A stretch of DNA of 64,000 bases from Cordilura impudica (Eukaryota; Arthropoda; Insecta; Diptera; Scathophagidae). Positions 1 to 11,627 of the stretch are shown here, one piece after another (within the stretch, counting starts at the first letter, position 1; the number at the start of each line of letters is the position of its first letter). The translations under genes were made by a program, and so were the position numbers. The stretch is taken from the NCBI GenBank assembly GCA_963682025.1, contig OY821521.1, positions 197,977,526 through 198,041,525 on the forward strand, written 5' to 3'. The notes under the pieces were generated by a model, which worked only from the letters and a program-made list of their open reading frames with translations, did no database searches and was not told where the DNA came from.

Positions 1-225
1 TATTAAATAATTGTTTTCAATTAAAAACCCACGAAAACACCTAAAATTTTTGTTAATAATTTTAATCATCATTGTAAAAAAATCTAGCTATTATAATGTG
101 CAATCTAGAGTTTTTTGTCTCTTAGTGTTGACAAAATTGGTTACAAAATGTATTTTGAACACGGGTGGAGGGCATCAAAGATTCGGCACAGCCGAATTTA
201 ACACTCTTACATGTTTTATTTAAAA
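1..225 (+). repeat. DINE-1/Helentron-like repeat, family B, 3' end
   Basis: This is the 3' portion of a repeat that recurs at 9880-10290, 41395-41820 and 46179-46664. The shared end reads GAGGG.ATC, then CCGAATTTAACACTCTTAC.TGTTTT. It is non-coding. The 5' part is missing or lies before the window. Confidence 0.6.
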
Positions 226-800
226 AATTAAAAATAAAATTATAATAATTAAACGTGAAAACATGAATCAAAATAAATTTTGATCAAATAATATATTTTT
301 GTTAATTTTATATATAAAAAATTACATAAAAATATTAAAGAAAATATTTTTAACAAATACTTTATACTTCTTTTCTAATTTATATGCAATGGATAAAAAT
401 TAAAAAGTAAATTGTGTTGTTTTTTTAACTATATAATACAATTCAACTGTTTTGCTTTTAAATGCACACAGAAAACAGATTCGTTGTGACTACCACATTT
501 ATCGCCAACTGAAATGCTCTTCAGTTAGTAACGGAATTTTGAATCGAAAATTCAGTTGTTAGACTTTAGAAAAATTCGGTTGGCTATTTTTTCTTTGTAT
601 GTGATATTTGAGTGAGACTACTATGTATGAATGTCATGTAGGGTGGAAAATTATTCGGATTTTAACTTTGATCGACTAAAAATTTTAAAAATAATTATTG
701 ATGGATCAAGCGATTAAGTTTTAAAATTATCAAATAAAAATAAAAATTTCAATGTATTTCAGAAACATGTTTTTATTCAAAAGATTAAAACAACAATTAG
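226..800. other. AT-rich spacer with a diverged direct repeat
   Basis: No gene is seen. A segment at about 415-620 (ATTCAACTG..., then a run around AATTCGGTTG) is repeated in diverged form at about 1665-1840. The two direct copies bracket the family A element between them. Nothing else is recognisable. Confidence 0.4.
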
Positions 801-1520
801 AACAAGTAAGAAAATTAAGGTCGGTCTAGACCGACTATACGATACCCTATAACTTGCGTTTAGAGACCCTATCTCTTAGGTCCAACTAATTAGATATAAA
901 AAAAAGCATAAACCTAATTTAAAGGGCATTGTTATTAGTTTGGTTGCCTTTATATGCAAACTAGGTCGAAAAATGGACCGATCCGAGCTATATATAATAA
1001 GGTCACTAATTTCTTGCAGAAACGTAAACAAACCAACAATATTTTTGTTTTTTGATAAATTTAAATTAGGATCGGGAATCGGCTTCATATTTGGGGCTAT
1101 GACTAATAATTGTCCTATAGGATTTATTTTTTGACTAATTTGACCGTATCTATATGATAATTTGGATATAACGGCAAATTAAGTCGATTTCATAGGCGTC
1201 ATTTGTATGGGGACTAGGTCTGAACATGCACCGAATTTCACCAACATTTAGCGTTCGTCCGATAGAAGCTTATATACCAAATTTCATAAAATCTATTCAT
1301 ATTTACGATCGTTAGTTTGATTACAATGTTTACATGAACACACAGACGGACGGACAAACACGGACGGACATCGCTAAATCGACTCAGAAAGTGATTCTAA
1401 AAATGATTCTGAGTCGATCGGTATAATAAAAGATGGGTCTAGGTTAAATATTTTTGGTAGTTACAACAATCAGCACAAAGTCTTTATACCCTGACCACAG
1501 TGGTATAGGGTATAATAATA
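801..1520 (-). repeat. DINE-1/Helentron-like repeat, family A, near full length
   Basis: This is the longest copy of the commonest repeat here. In element orientation it starts with TATACCCTATACCACT.TGG, then GGGTATAAT. It carries a GTCC/GTCYG microsatellite core (1340-1375) and ends with the palindrome GTCGGTCTAGACCGAC followed by TTACTTGTT. A GTCY microsatellite plus a hairpin just inside the 3' end fits the DINE-1/Helentron class. That assignment is inferred from structure. No protein is encoded. Confidence 0.65.
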
Positions 1521-2209
1521 AAAAAAAAAACATTTCTAACAAGAAAACATAAAAACTTAAAATATGTAAATTGCGATCATATTTTACATTTATTTTCTTA
1601 TTTAAATGCAATTTATAAAATAAAAAAATAAAAAACTATGCTTTGAATATAAAAAAAATCATTTAAAATATAATTCAACTGCACACCGAGCACAGTTTCA
1701 TTGTGTTTGCCAAATTTATTGTCAACCGAATTGCGACGAAATCAACCGAATTGCGACGAAAATTCGGTTGCTAAATTTTATAATCATTCAGTTGGCGAAT
1801 TTTGTTTCCCCTTTTTGTGTGTGGTATTCGGTTTTTCTTTTTATGATGTTTAATTCAGAGAAAACTCTTTCATGGTTGAGACACTCGTATATGACACACT
1901 AAGAATGACGTGAAGAGGCATATCGTAATTGTCTGCTCTTTTTAGAAATTTTTTAAGTCATTATTTTATGAACTTTATATAAATTCATAATTTTCCCGAA
2001 ATAAAACAATAGTTATATATATTTAAAAATTATTCGATATATCCGATTATTTGATTTTTTAAGTTGTTCGTCAATCGAATAATTATAAACCGCTTGACAA
2101 CCCTAATGTTATGTTATGCCTGAAAATATATTGACATTCATATCGGATGTGATTTTTTTTGTATAAACTAGTTTCAATACTTTTATCTTTTTATGTTTCT
2201 CTGATATAT
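1521..2209. other. AT-rich spacer holding second copy of a diverged repeat
   Basis: No gene is seen. The stretch 1665-1840 matches 415-620 in the same orientation and contains the 20-bp direct duplication AATCAACCGAATTGCGACGA around 1728-1762. The rest is AT-rich without recognisable structure. Confidence 0.35.
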
Positions 2210-2680
2210 ATCTTCTATATAAATATATATTTAAAAGCGAAAATATGTATGCTAGTTTGTTTGTAATTTATAAGAGGATAAACCTTTGAAATGTCTTCCT
2301 GATCTGGAATGAACTATAGGTTATATATTTTTTGATATTTATAGTGGGCGTGGCACCTTCACACAAGGTGAATTTTTAATATCATATATATTGAGTACAG
2401 GGAAAGCTTTGCAAATTTTTCTATCAGATATTAATGTGAGTAGTCAGATAGAAAATGGGCGGGCTATCATTAGAGGAAGTGGAACTTCCTATACAAAAAA
2501 TATGAAAAAATATATGAGTAATCGTGGAAAACAAGGGCGAAATCGCCAAATTTAAAATTTGCCAAAAATAAAAATCGCTAAATCGAAAATCGCGAAAAAC
2601 AAAAATCGCCAAGAACAATAACCTTCAAAATCAAAAATCGGTAAAATCAAAAATCGCCAAAATCAAAAATGATATTCTAA
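2210..2680 (+). repeat. Dispersed repeat family C with short AAATCGCCA array
   Basis: The segment 2210-2500 is shared with 17436-17990 (AAAAGCGAAA.TATGTATG at the left; GGCGTGGCACCTTC and AAAGCTTTGCAAATTT further in). It is followed at about 2535-2670 by a degenerate short tandem array of AAAATCGCCAAAATC-like units. It is non-coding. Confidence 0.5.
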
Positions 2681-2829
2681 ATTCAATTCAGTTCAAAAAT
2701 AACAAACACAATGAACATTTTTATTTTTTCAAGATTTTTTTTTAAGTTTCATTCATTCTCGTGACCCTTTGAACCGATTTTGACAATTTCAAATAGCAAC
2801 TCCTTTGGAATGCTAATAAAAGATTTTAT

Positions 2830-2995
2830 GCAACACAGACAGACGGACAGACGGTCATCACTAAATCAACTTCCCTTATTATCAGGATCAAGAAAATATA
2901 TGGTTTTGGGGTCTCTGGAATTTATTTCGGTGTGTTACACACGGAATGACAAGCCTATGTATACCCTCTGCACAATGGTGTAGAGGGTATAAAAA
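2830..2995 (-). repeat. DINE-1-like repeat, family B, 5' part
   Basis: An inverted 5' portion of family B: a GACAGACGGACAG microsatellite, then ACACGGAATGACAAGC, then a terminal stem TACCCTCTGCACAATGG followed by AGAGGGTATA. Confidence 0.55.
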
Positions 2996-3059
2996 TATTA
3001 TTTAAAAATATGCTGCAATCTTCTTAATATGTAGTCACTGACTCATTGACTCTGAAATA

Positions 3060-3560
3060 TATCTTTAAAAAAATAAATCCTTTATTAAAAAATTATCTCT
3101 TCGTAAAAAGTATATTTTCATTAAAAAGTACGTTTTCTTAAAAAATACCTTTCTTTAAAAATTATCTTTTCTTGAAATAGTAAATTTTCTTAAAACAGTA
3201 CCCCTGTGTTAAAAAAAAGTACCTTTTGTTAAAAAAGTATGTTTTATTTAAAAAAAATTATATTTGGCTAAAAAAGTATTTTTCTTATAGAAGTACCTTT
3301 TTGTTAACAATTTACTTTTTCTTAAAAAGAAAGTATATTAAAAAAAAGGAAAATTTTTTAAAGAGTTCCTTATTCATAAAAAAATACTTTTACTTAAAAA
3401 AGTACATTTTCTTAAAAAATACCTTTTGTTAAATAAGTACTTTTTGCTAAAAAAAAAAGTACCTTTCCTCAAAAAATTACCTTTTCATAAAAAAGTACAT
3501 TTTCTTACAAAATTAACTTTGCTTAAAAAAATACCTTTTGTTAAAAAAGTAGTTTATTTT
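3060..3560. repeat. Degenerate tandem array of ~18-22 bp AAGTACCTTTTCTTAAAA units
   Basis: About 25 imperfect repeats of an AAAAAGTACCTTTTCTTAAA-like unit. Unit length and spacing vary, and the T and A runs change between copies. The same motif occurs in the opposite orientation at 16620-17430. No protein or RNA gene is supported. Confidence 0.75.
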
Positions 3561-3886
3561 ACGAATTTTTTATATGTTCGATTTTAGTCAATTATAAAAT
3601 GATTATTCATTTTTCATCCCATTTGGACCAAAATAATGTATATTATCACTCATTCGCGCGTAATACAGTCTTGACCATACATCATTAATTTGCTAAATTC
3701 GATTTTCAAAAATGTTATCGTGTTATTGTTCTCATATTTTACTGAAGTGTTAATAAAAACGTCTTTAATTTAAGTCATCGATTATTTGAAATCAATATTT
3801 ATTTTATTATATGAACAAATTTTAATTATTATTGTTATAATTTTTATTATAATTATAATATTAAAACTTACGTTATATTCTTTCAG
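3561..3886. other. AT-rich intronic or upstream sequence before the Ig gene
   Basis: No feature is visible except the pyrimidine tract and AG (3885-3886) that form the splice acceptor of the next exon. Confidence 0.4.
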
Positions 3887-6800
3887 TTATAAATGGCATT
3901 ATTTTACATGACATTGAGGTTCCAGAAATGGTCAAAATCGACAACGAAGAGGATGAACCTATAAAATTGGACTGTGAATATGAACTGAGTCAAGATCCCT
4001 CATATTTGGTAGTAAAATGGTTTATGAATGATAATAATATATACCAGTGGATACGAGGTCAACAGCCGTCAGTGTTGGTAAGTAAAGCCTAAATGTATAC
4101 AACTTTTAAGAGTCCAGAAATTTCGGTTTAATTAGTTTACGTTACCATTATGAAAACAAGGCAATCATATCATCACTTTTGACATATTTTTTTGTTTTTG
4201 ATTTGTTAACACGTTGAGGACGGCGTGTACCCCTGGTGGCTCAGACACGAATGTTGTATCTGAGACGTGTACCACTGGTGGCCCACGTCGGCTTTGTTGT
4301 TTTCTCAAATTTTTGTTTTGTCTTTGTGCAAGGTGCCACCAGATAGACCACATGGAGCGAAATACAAAAAACTTCGCCGTCCTCAACGTGTTAACTAAAG
4401 ATCGAGAAGTAGCTTCATATGGAGGTTATGACTACGAATTATCCTATAGATTTTATTTTTGGGCTACTGACTCATGGATGTAAAAAACACACATAAACCA
4501 AATTGGCCGAGATCTACATATATGATAATTTGGATCTTATGGCAATTTAAGTCGATTTCATAGGGATCATTTGTATGGGGACTAGGTCTGAACATGCACC
4601 GATTTTCACAAGTTTTAATAGAGTTCATCTTATGGCCGATAGAAGCATATACACTATTTTCATCAAAATATATTCATATTTGCGACCTGTAGTTTGATTA
4701 CAAGGTTCACATGGACACACTGACGGACGGACGACATAAACACCAAAACGATCTGGCTGGCTCTATGCTCTAAGTTTTATTTCTGTTCGTTAACGCACAG
4801 AATATTTGTACACAAATAAAGAAAATCTTGTGGAAAAATACATAGTTTATTTCATGCGATATAAAAATGGAAAATGGAAAAAATATTTCCCACAAAAAAA
4901 AAAATTGTAGCAACAACTTTTTTCAAAAAATATGAAGAAATAAAATTTAACAAAAAAATGTTTACCCAATTTTTTTTGACATAAAAATTTCTTGAAAAAA
5001 ATCTACAAGAAAAAGTTTTTGAAAAAATAATAAAAATGTTGGGAAAAATAATTCTGAAAAAAAGAATTATAGCCAAAATTTGTTTTGCATAAAAAACCAA
5101 AAAAATATAATATAATTATGTTTACTAGCAGATCCCAGCCGTCGAAATTCGCGTGCGAATTCTAGGAAATTTTATTTTTTAATTTAATAAAGACCCTAAA
5201 GGTATGCTAATCAATTTTAGCCAATTCACAACTCAACACTTTTTAAATATCGATTGCGTTATTGGTTTATGTCCAAAATTATTTTTCAATTCACTACAAT
5301 TATTATTGTGAATGAAGAAAACAAACGCACAAACACATTAACAAATTTAATAAACACACACACACACATAGCATTGTATAATTTTATGTGTTAGTAGCAA
5401 CTTTGAATGCATTTTACTCAAAAAAAAAATTTTTTTAATTCAAAAATCTGTAAATCTGGAGGACTACTAAATAGAAATACGTTTCAAATAAGATACGTTT
5501 GGTTAAAATCGGGAGAAAGCTGTGGAACATATCATCGGTCAAAAGAAATCGCCTTACATATTAATATTATAGATACCAATTTTATAATTCTTTTCTCATT
5601 TTTCTAAATTTTTGACTAAAACCATAATTATAAATTATTGAAAATTATTTGGAAAATAAAAAGAAAATTTAATGTTATTCATTAAAAAATTCAATTACAC
5701 CAATTAGTTATGAAATAAAAAAAGTACAGAATTTATTTTTTAAACAATAAAAAAAATAGACACAAAATGTAAAATATAAAATTGTCAGTCACCATCGCAC
5801 AGTGGCCTCATTTGAGTTTTTTCGTTGCAAAGATCATAACTTTTGATGATGCTACTTATGGGTTATTAATATTGAAATTTGTAACCGGCGTGAAAAAATC
5901 ATGTTTATGTTAGCTAAAACATGATTTTTAATAATTTTATATTTTTATGTGTCTTTTCCAAGATTTTTATGTTTTAAAATTATTATCCATAAATAAAAAA
6001 AAAAATAAATAAATTAAAATTTTTCAAATCTATTTTTTCAAATTGCTTCAAAATATGTAATAACTATCATTTCTGAACTATAATTATTGGATTCTAACTC
6101 TTTTCGTGACTTCACATGTCGCAGAGATGAAATAAGTGGATCGGGAGATGCTGCCAACATGTTGAAGCGGTTCTTATTTTGCCTCACCCTTGATGCTTTG
6201 AACGTTTTGGAGCATCTATATTTATACCCTATACCACTATGTGGTTTGGGTATAATGACTTTGTGCTGCTGTTTCTAACTATCAAAAATATTTGACCTAG
6301 ACCCATCTTTTATTATACCGATCGAATCAGAATCACTAACTGATTCGATTTAACGATGTCCGTCCGTCCGTCTGTCTGTCCATGTAAACCTTGTAATCAA
6401 ACTGCAGGTCGCAAATATGAATATATTTTGACAAAATTTGGTATATAAGCTTTTATCAGCCATAGGATGAACGCTGTTGAAATTGGTGAGAATTGGCCCA
6501 TGTTCAGACCCAGCCCCCATACAAATGACCCCTATGAAATCGACATAAATTGCCATAAGATCCAAATTGTCATATAGATCTTACTCAAATTGGGTTTGTA
6601 TGCGTTTATTACATCCATTAATGAGTAGTCCAAAAATGATCCCTATGGGACAACTCTTCTTACTTGTTTTTATTATATTTGTTGAGGGACTCATGAGCTT
6701 CTTCGGAAAGCTCTCCAATTGGCAAAGACTGATATTGAATTATATCATTTAATCTTAAATATACATAAAAGTTAATTTTAATATTTTTATTAAAATTTTT

Positions 6801-7413
6801 AGCCTTTCTTCAAACACCATATCGGAGATATAGAAGCCACGTCAACAGATCCAAATCATGAGTATCGTGGACTTACTCTAGTCAATCCTACGATCGAGTT
6901 AAGTGGAACCTACAAATGTTTGGTACAAACTAATAGCGATTCAAAAGCAAAGGAAAAGGAGCTACGCGTCGTCGATATGAGCAATACCACGATCACATTT
7001 GAAAATCATGCCGTACAAAATGAAACCTACTTAGAATGCACGGTCAGCAATGTGTTTCCCAAGCCAAGAATACATCTGGTGTAAGTAGTGTAAAATATAT
7101 TTTAAATAATTTAAATTGTAAATTAATTCAAATTGAAATTGTTGCCAAAAACAGATCGTCAGATGACAACATAGTCTTGTCCAGCAATGAAACACGCATA
7201 GATAAACGGGACAACGATTACTATGATGCTACAATGACGGCCGTAGCCCAAAATTTTGAATCAGATACATTTTCATGTTATGTGACATTTGAGGGTTTGC
7301 CCTTGAACATTACAGCCGATACTCAGACGACGTCGGATGTCAGTAACTGCCGTCCAATTTTATGGATAACGTTTGTTTTATGTTTTTCATCGGCATTGTT
7401 AAAGTTGTTGTAA
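3887..7413 (+). CDS. Immunoglobulin-domain surface protein, 3' exons
   Basis: Three coding exons join in frame: 3887-4077, 6803-7080 and 7155-7413, with GT-AG introns, giving 241 residues to the stop. The first Ig domain shows LDCEYEL, then VVKWF, then LSGTYKCLV, the usual Cys-Trp-Cys core of a V-type fold. The second has YLECTVS and FSCYVTF. The last ~20 residues are hydrophobic (around LWITFVLCFSSALL), which suits a GPI-anchor signal or short membrane anchor. The 3887 exon begins in phase 1, so a signal-peptide exon must lie further upstream; none could be recognised. The two-Ig layout and motif spacing resemble beaten-path-like cell-adhesion proteins of flies, but I cannot name the orthologue. 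The first intron is filled with transposons. Confidence 0.8.
4210..4390. mobile_element. MITE with 16-bp perfect TIRs in a TTAA site
   Basis: The left end CACGTTGAGGACGGCG is the exact reverse complement of the right end. TTAA lies directly on both sides (4206-4209 and 4391-4394). It is 181 bp and internally GC-richer than its surroundings. TTAA duplication is the hallmark of piggyBac-like elements, so this is probably a non-autonomous piggyBac-type MITE. It sits in the first visible intron of the Ig gene. Confidence 0.8.
4466..4737 (-). repeat. DINE-1-like repeat, family A, internal part
   Basis: An inverted partial copy of family A. It contains AAATTGGCCGAGATCTA, GGGGACTAGGTCTGAACATG and a GACGGACGGACG core. 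Both ends are missing. Confidence 0.6.
4738..5118. other. AT-rich intronic sequence
   Basis: Long A and T runs, no gene and no recognisable element. Confidence 0.35.
5119..5595 (+). repeat. Dispersed repeat family D, copy 1
   Basis: A ~475-bp repeat starting near TACTAGCAGATCCCAGC and ending near CGCCTTACATATTAATATT. Diverged copies lie at 44653-45025 (same strand) and 45545-45930 (inverted). Shared inner blocks include TTAGCCAATTCAC and GTTAGTAGCAACTTTGAATG. It is non-coding, and no TIRs are seen. Confidence 0.6.
5596..6227. other. Intronic spacer, AT-rich with one GC-richer block
   Basis: No gene is supported. The block 6110-6220 is less AT-rich and could be an old insertion, but its frames match nothing I recognise. 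Confidence 0.3.
6228..6670 (+). repeat. DINE-1-like repeat, family A, 5' half
   Basis: Starts at ATACCCTATACCACTATGTG, contains GTCCGTCCGTCTGTCTGTCC at 6359-6380, and runs to the block TGAGTAGTCCAAAAATGATC. The 3' hairpin end is absent. It lies in the Ig-gene intron, about 130 bp upstream of the 6803 exon. Confidence 0.65.
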
Positions 7414-7900
7414 AATTTGTTATTATTGAATGTTTTATTTAGTCAAAAAAAATATACATACAAACTTATATTTAATATAATTAATACTTATTTATATAGG
7501 AATGGTTACAAACTAATTAAATAACATAAAATGTACATACATATAAAAAAAATAATACAAAAGTTTACTAAATAAATCTTTTAGATCTATAAATTTTTTT
7601 TTTAGGTTTTGCCCTTGACTGGCTAAATTCATATGTATGTCTATAAATTATTTTTACTTAAGATTTAGACATTGCTAATTTTAGGTTTATTGACCTAAAA
7701 CAAAAAAAAAAAATATTTGTCCTTGAGCAAGAAAATTTGTTACTTATGTCATATAATTTTATTTAGGAAATTGTCTTAAAATCCAAAATACGCACATTGA
7801 CTTTTTATGAATATTGCCGCCACAATATTTTTTTGTTTACAAAAGACATTTCAGTGCAGTAGGGGGTTCACAATGATGAAAGTATTTTCTTTGTGTGTTG
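7414..7900 (+). other. 3' UTR and downstream flank of the Ig gene
   Basis: No further coding potential. AATAAA-type signals occur after the stop, for example at about 7570, so transcription could end within 200 bp. The rest is AT-rich. Confidence 0.4.
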
Positions 7901-7904
7901 TTAA

Positions 7905-8105
7905 AAAAAATATTAAATTTTTCGCGAGCGAATATTTTCAGTTTCTGTCAACCAACGCTTTACCGCCAGATTTAAGCCTTTTTACGAACCAGAAAGCGAA
8001 TTTTTGCAAATTTAGCGCCTTTTATAATAAAGCGCTAAATTGGCGTTTTTCACTTTCACTTTTAAGTGCTTTTGGCGTTTTTTTAACTAGAACAGTTCCT
8101 ATATA
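7905..8105 (+). repeat. Dispersed repeat family F, GCGCTAAA-rich, copy 1
   Basis: Contains repeated TTTAGCGCCTTTT and GCGCTAAATTGGCG blocks, ending at AACAGTTCCTATATA. A diverged relative lies at about 16030-16205, ending in AACAGTTCATG. It is non-coding. Confidence 0.45.
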
Positions 8106-8183
8106 AAAAAAAAAAAAATTAAGATGTTAATAATTTAATTCAAACTGACTAAATGAAATAATCGGGGCAAAATTGAGTTATTA

Positions 8184-8650
8184 TACCCTAAACCACTATG
8201 TGATCAGGGTATAATGACTTTGTGCTGATGTTTGTAACTACCAAAAATATTTGACTTATATTATACCGATCGAATCAGAATCACTTTCTAATTCAATTTA
8301 CGATGTCTGTCCGTCCGTCCGTCTTTCCGTCTGTGTGTCCATGTTAAATTTGAAATCAAACTACAGGTCGCAAGTATGAATATATTTTGATGAAATTTAT
8401 ACTATAAGCTTCTATCGACCATACGCTATTGAAATTGGTGAAAATCGGTTCATGAGATCGGCTTAAATTGCCATAATATCCAAATTATCATATAGATCTC
8501 AGTCAAATTGGGCTTGTGTAGGTTTATTACATCCATTTATCTGTAGTGCAATAAATAAACCTTGTAGGACAATTTTAGTCATAGTCCCCATATAAAGCTG
8601 ATTCCCGATCTTTACGTTAATCTATCAAACGCGAAAATATTGCACATATT
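8184..8650 (+). repeat. DINE-1-like repeat, family A
   Basis: Starts at TATACCCTAAACCACTATGT, with the GTCCGTCCGTCCGTCTTTCC core near 8310 and TAGTCCCCATATAAAGCTGA near 8580. An internal deletion removes the block that other copies carry after GAACGCTATTGAAA. The 3' hairpin is missing. Confidence 0.65.
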
Positions 8651-8719
8651 GTTCTCCAAAAATAATTTTTTTTTTTCAAAAATACCATTTGAATTTAAAG
8701 TTAATTGCTTTTCTTTTTA

Positions 8720-9065
8720 AACTCTTTCTTTTAAATCTCTCTGTGTGTCTGTCTGTCTGTCGTCAACCCCATTCCCCCTTATCCAATTGATCTGAAACTT
8801 GGCCCATAGTCTTGCTGTGACTACAGATTAATTTTGGGGTAGTCACGCACAGTTCGATCTGAAACTTGGTCCATACACTTGCTGTGAAAAAAAATTAACT
8901 TTGACATAGTCACGCACAGTTACGCATAGTCACGCACAGTCACGGAGTGATTTAAAACCCATTTGTCCTTATCCGATCGATCTAAAACTTTTTCCATAAA
9001 CTGTGACGAAAGATTAATTTTAAATAGTCACGAACAGTCACGGAGAGATTCAAAACTCATATGCA
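8720..9065 (+). repeat. Tandem repeat of ~90-110 bp with AGTCACGCACAGT units
   Basis: Three diverged units share CTTATCC..TCGATCTGAAACTT, CTTGCTGTGA, then TTAATTTTG...TAGTCACGCACAGT. The short sub-unit AGTCACGCACAGTTACGCAT is further repeated around 8905-8945. It starts just after a GTCTGTCTGTC tract. It is non-coding. Confidence 0.6.
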
Positions 9066-9454
9066 TAAGGAAAGAAAGGGTTTTAATAAAAACTTCGTTT
9101 TTATGGGTTGGGTTATTTATTTAATACTTTTGTATAATTTCAAATTTATTGTGTTTTGATAAAAACAATGATGGTTTTATTTATAGGAAGAATTAACTTC
9201 TACATGAAAAATGGCATTATTTTTCTATTATTGCTTAAAATAAACCCTGAAAAAAAATATAAAATGTGAAAATTTTTATTAAAATCTATAAATAGTTATT
9301 TCATATTTATTGATAACTAGATTCTTTATTATTTTTGTTTCTTATATTGGCGATTTTTGGTATTTATTTCTGGATAACATTTAAAAAAATGTGTGGTAAT
9401 ACTGGTCTAAGCTAGTCCCAGTCAGCATTTATAAGAATGTTTTAACAAAAATTA
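9066..9454. other. AT-rich spacer
   Basis: No gene and no recognised element. Confidence 0.3.
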
Positions 9455-9880
9455 CCTTAGTGAGTCTTCTTCGAGCACTTTTGATGATTCAAAACTGATA
9501 AATCTCATCCGCGATTAAGAAAAAGACTCGAAAATGATTGGCGATTATGCTTAAAAAGTGATTTGTGGGCATATATCGTTAAAAATCATCTTACTGACTC
9601 TTCTTCGAGTACTTTTGTGACCCAAAAATGTTTTATTACTTGCGCACTCGAAACGGTTATGTATTTGACTCGAAAATAAGTCGAAAATGATCAGAAAAGC
9701 GAGTAATAAAATATTTTCAAGAAGAGTCGGTTACCTTTTATGATCAGAAACTGAGCGCATTTATGATTGTTTAAATCGTGCGGAGTTTTCGAAAAAGACT
9801 CGAATATAATCATATTTAATTTAATAATTAAATATAACCATACATACACACTCATGAAGCAAAGACTGTTTTGCATCGAA
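9455..9880. repeat. Foldback region with CTCTTCTTCGAGTACTTTTG motifs
   Basis: GAGTCTTCTTCGAGCACTTT (about 9462) and GACTCTTCTTCGAGTACTTT (about 9596) are direct repeats. The segment 9597-9640 has a partial inverted partner at 9700-9732 (AGTAATAAAAT...AAGAAGAGTC). This looks like a decayed MITE. No coding potential is supported. Confidence 0.4.
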
Positions 9881-10290
9881 AAATGCATATGCGAACCCAT
9901 AAAGAAAATATATTATTGATTCTTATAACACCTCGAGTCGATATAGCGATGTCCGTCTGTCCGTTGAAATCATGCTCATTCACAAAATAAACCATTTACC
10001 TGGGTTAAGTTATGATAATATTATCTGACATTATTTCCAGCAGGTTGGTATTGAAAATGGCATAGATCGGTCATCATTCTGTCGAGATATGTCCCAAAAG
10101 ATGAGACACCTCTAAAAAATTTTAAAAATTCAGTGTGTTTATAGTAAAAACTTAGTATTAAGTTTATCAAATTGTCAAATTGTTGCTTTTTCAATTATTT
10201 TATTTACATTTGTTATAAGTTCAGATATTAATGTAAACGTAAAACCGATGTGGAGGATATTGCCGAATTTAACACTCTTACTTGTTTTTA
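9880..10290 (+). repeat. DINE-1-like repeat, family B, near complete
   Basis: Carries CGAGTCGATATAGCGATG, GTCCGTCTGTCCG, TTATTTCCAGCAGGTTGGT and the characteristic 3' end CCGAATTTAACACTCTTACT followed by TGTTTTT. The terminal 5' stem seen at 46179 is degraded here. Confidence 0.6.
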
Positions 10291-10544
10291 TAAAGTTTTG
10301 TTTAAAAAAAAAACTTCTTTCGGGAATATATATTTGTTGCAAGCGAAATTAAATAAACGTAACTTTTATTTTCGAAATAATTGTCAATAATTTCCATAAA
10401 CATCAAAAACAAGTGATTTCTGTTCACAAAATTCGTATTCACCACATCAATTTCAGAAAAATTATGGTAACACTAAAGAGATAATTAAAGTTGAAAACTG
10501 AGAAAATACGCAATGAAAATAAAATAAATTATATTTCTTTGCGG
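10291..10544. other. AT-rich spacer
   Basis: Nothing recognised. Confidence 0.3.
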
Positions 10545-11109
10545 CGCAGTGGACCATATTTTGAGAAGGCGGCCAAAAATCATTTATTTTTTTGTTACCG
10601 ATTTTAAAGTTATGTTATTCATTTGAAAGTAAATACTAGTAAACCTCGGGAGCCAAAAAATTGCGAATCTATCTCAACTATATCACAGCGAACAGGGTCT
10701 TCGAAAATGGGCTTTCTCAGTATTTTGCTAAAATTAAAAATTTCTTTGTAAATTTTTATTTTTGAATGACTGTAACTTTTTTGATTTAAAAGATTTTGAA
10801 GTGAAGTAAATTTTGTATAATTTTGTAGCTTCCATACTATTAATGTTAAAAATGTAAAATCACTGAGTCATTCCGAAATTTAAAAAAAAAAAATTTAAAA
10901 AAGGTCATAATTTTCCGCAAATCTCCTACTTAATAGAGCATAACTCCTGCCAGTCCAAAGCAGTCAGAAAAAATCTTGCACTCTTCTATAGTCCGAACCC
11001 TCCCCTATACTTCTATACCCCATTATATACCCGCCAGTTCCCGCCTGTGTGCACCAGAACAATTTTTCTGACCCAAGGTTAGATATTTTCTGCAAAATTT
11101 ATCAATACA

Positions 11110-11270
11110 AAAGTTGTCCACTATGTGGTTAGGATATATTAAGTTTCAGGTGATGTTTGTAACTGCCAAAAATATTGGACCTTTATCCATCTTTTATTAT
11201 ACGGATCGACTCAAAAACACTTTCTGAGTCGATTAAACGATGTCCGTCCGTCCGTCTGAGTGTTATGAAT
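11110..11270 (+). repeat. DINE-1-like repeat, family A, fragment inside Transib
   Basis: Shows CACTATGTGGTTAGG, TGTTTGTAACTGCCAAAAAT, GATCGACTCAAAAACACTTT and GATGTCCGTCCGTCCGTCTG. It is only the 5' ~150 bp of the family, nested in the 5' non-coding part of the Transib copy. Confidence 0.6.
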
Positions 11271-11627
11271 ACAAAAGTTGGTCGTACCGGTGCACCGCGG
11301 TGTATTTTTTTGCGTGTCTGTAGAGTTGTTAAGAGTTGTTATATACTTATAAAAAAGGGTTGAGATATAATGCGCTTAATTGTTTCAGGTACATTTACAT
11401 AGGTATATTTCAAAAACATTAATAGTCTGAATTAGAGTTATATAGTTTAAATACCTGACAAAACGGGAAACAATTTAAATAACAGGTATGTGGTAAAAAA
11501 AAAAACTATTGCGACATAGCCCTTTAAGATATGAGCAGGTATGCTTCACCTTTTAAAAGGGGTTAGGGTGTGTGTTTTTATGCTTCTAAAAGTGGTAATA
11601 AAAGATAAAAATTTTTATTTTACATAA

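Noticed and set aside
6118..6220. GC-richer block that could be a missed exon of the Ig gene.
   Set aside because: The flanking exons already join in phase across it, and its frames show no Ig features.
9691..9900. A 69-codon minus-strand frame.
   Set aside because: It overlaps the foldback region and the start of a family B repeat; no conserved motif.
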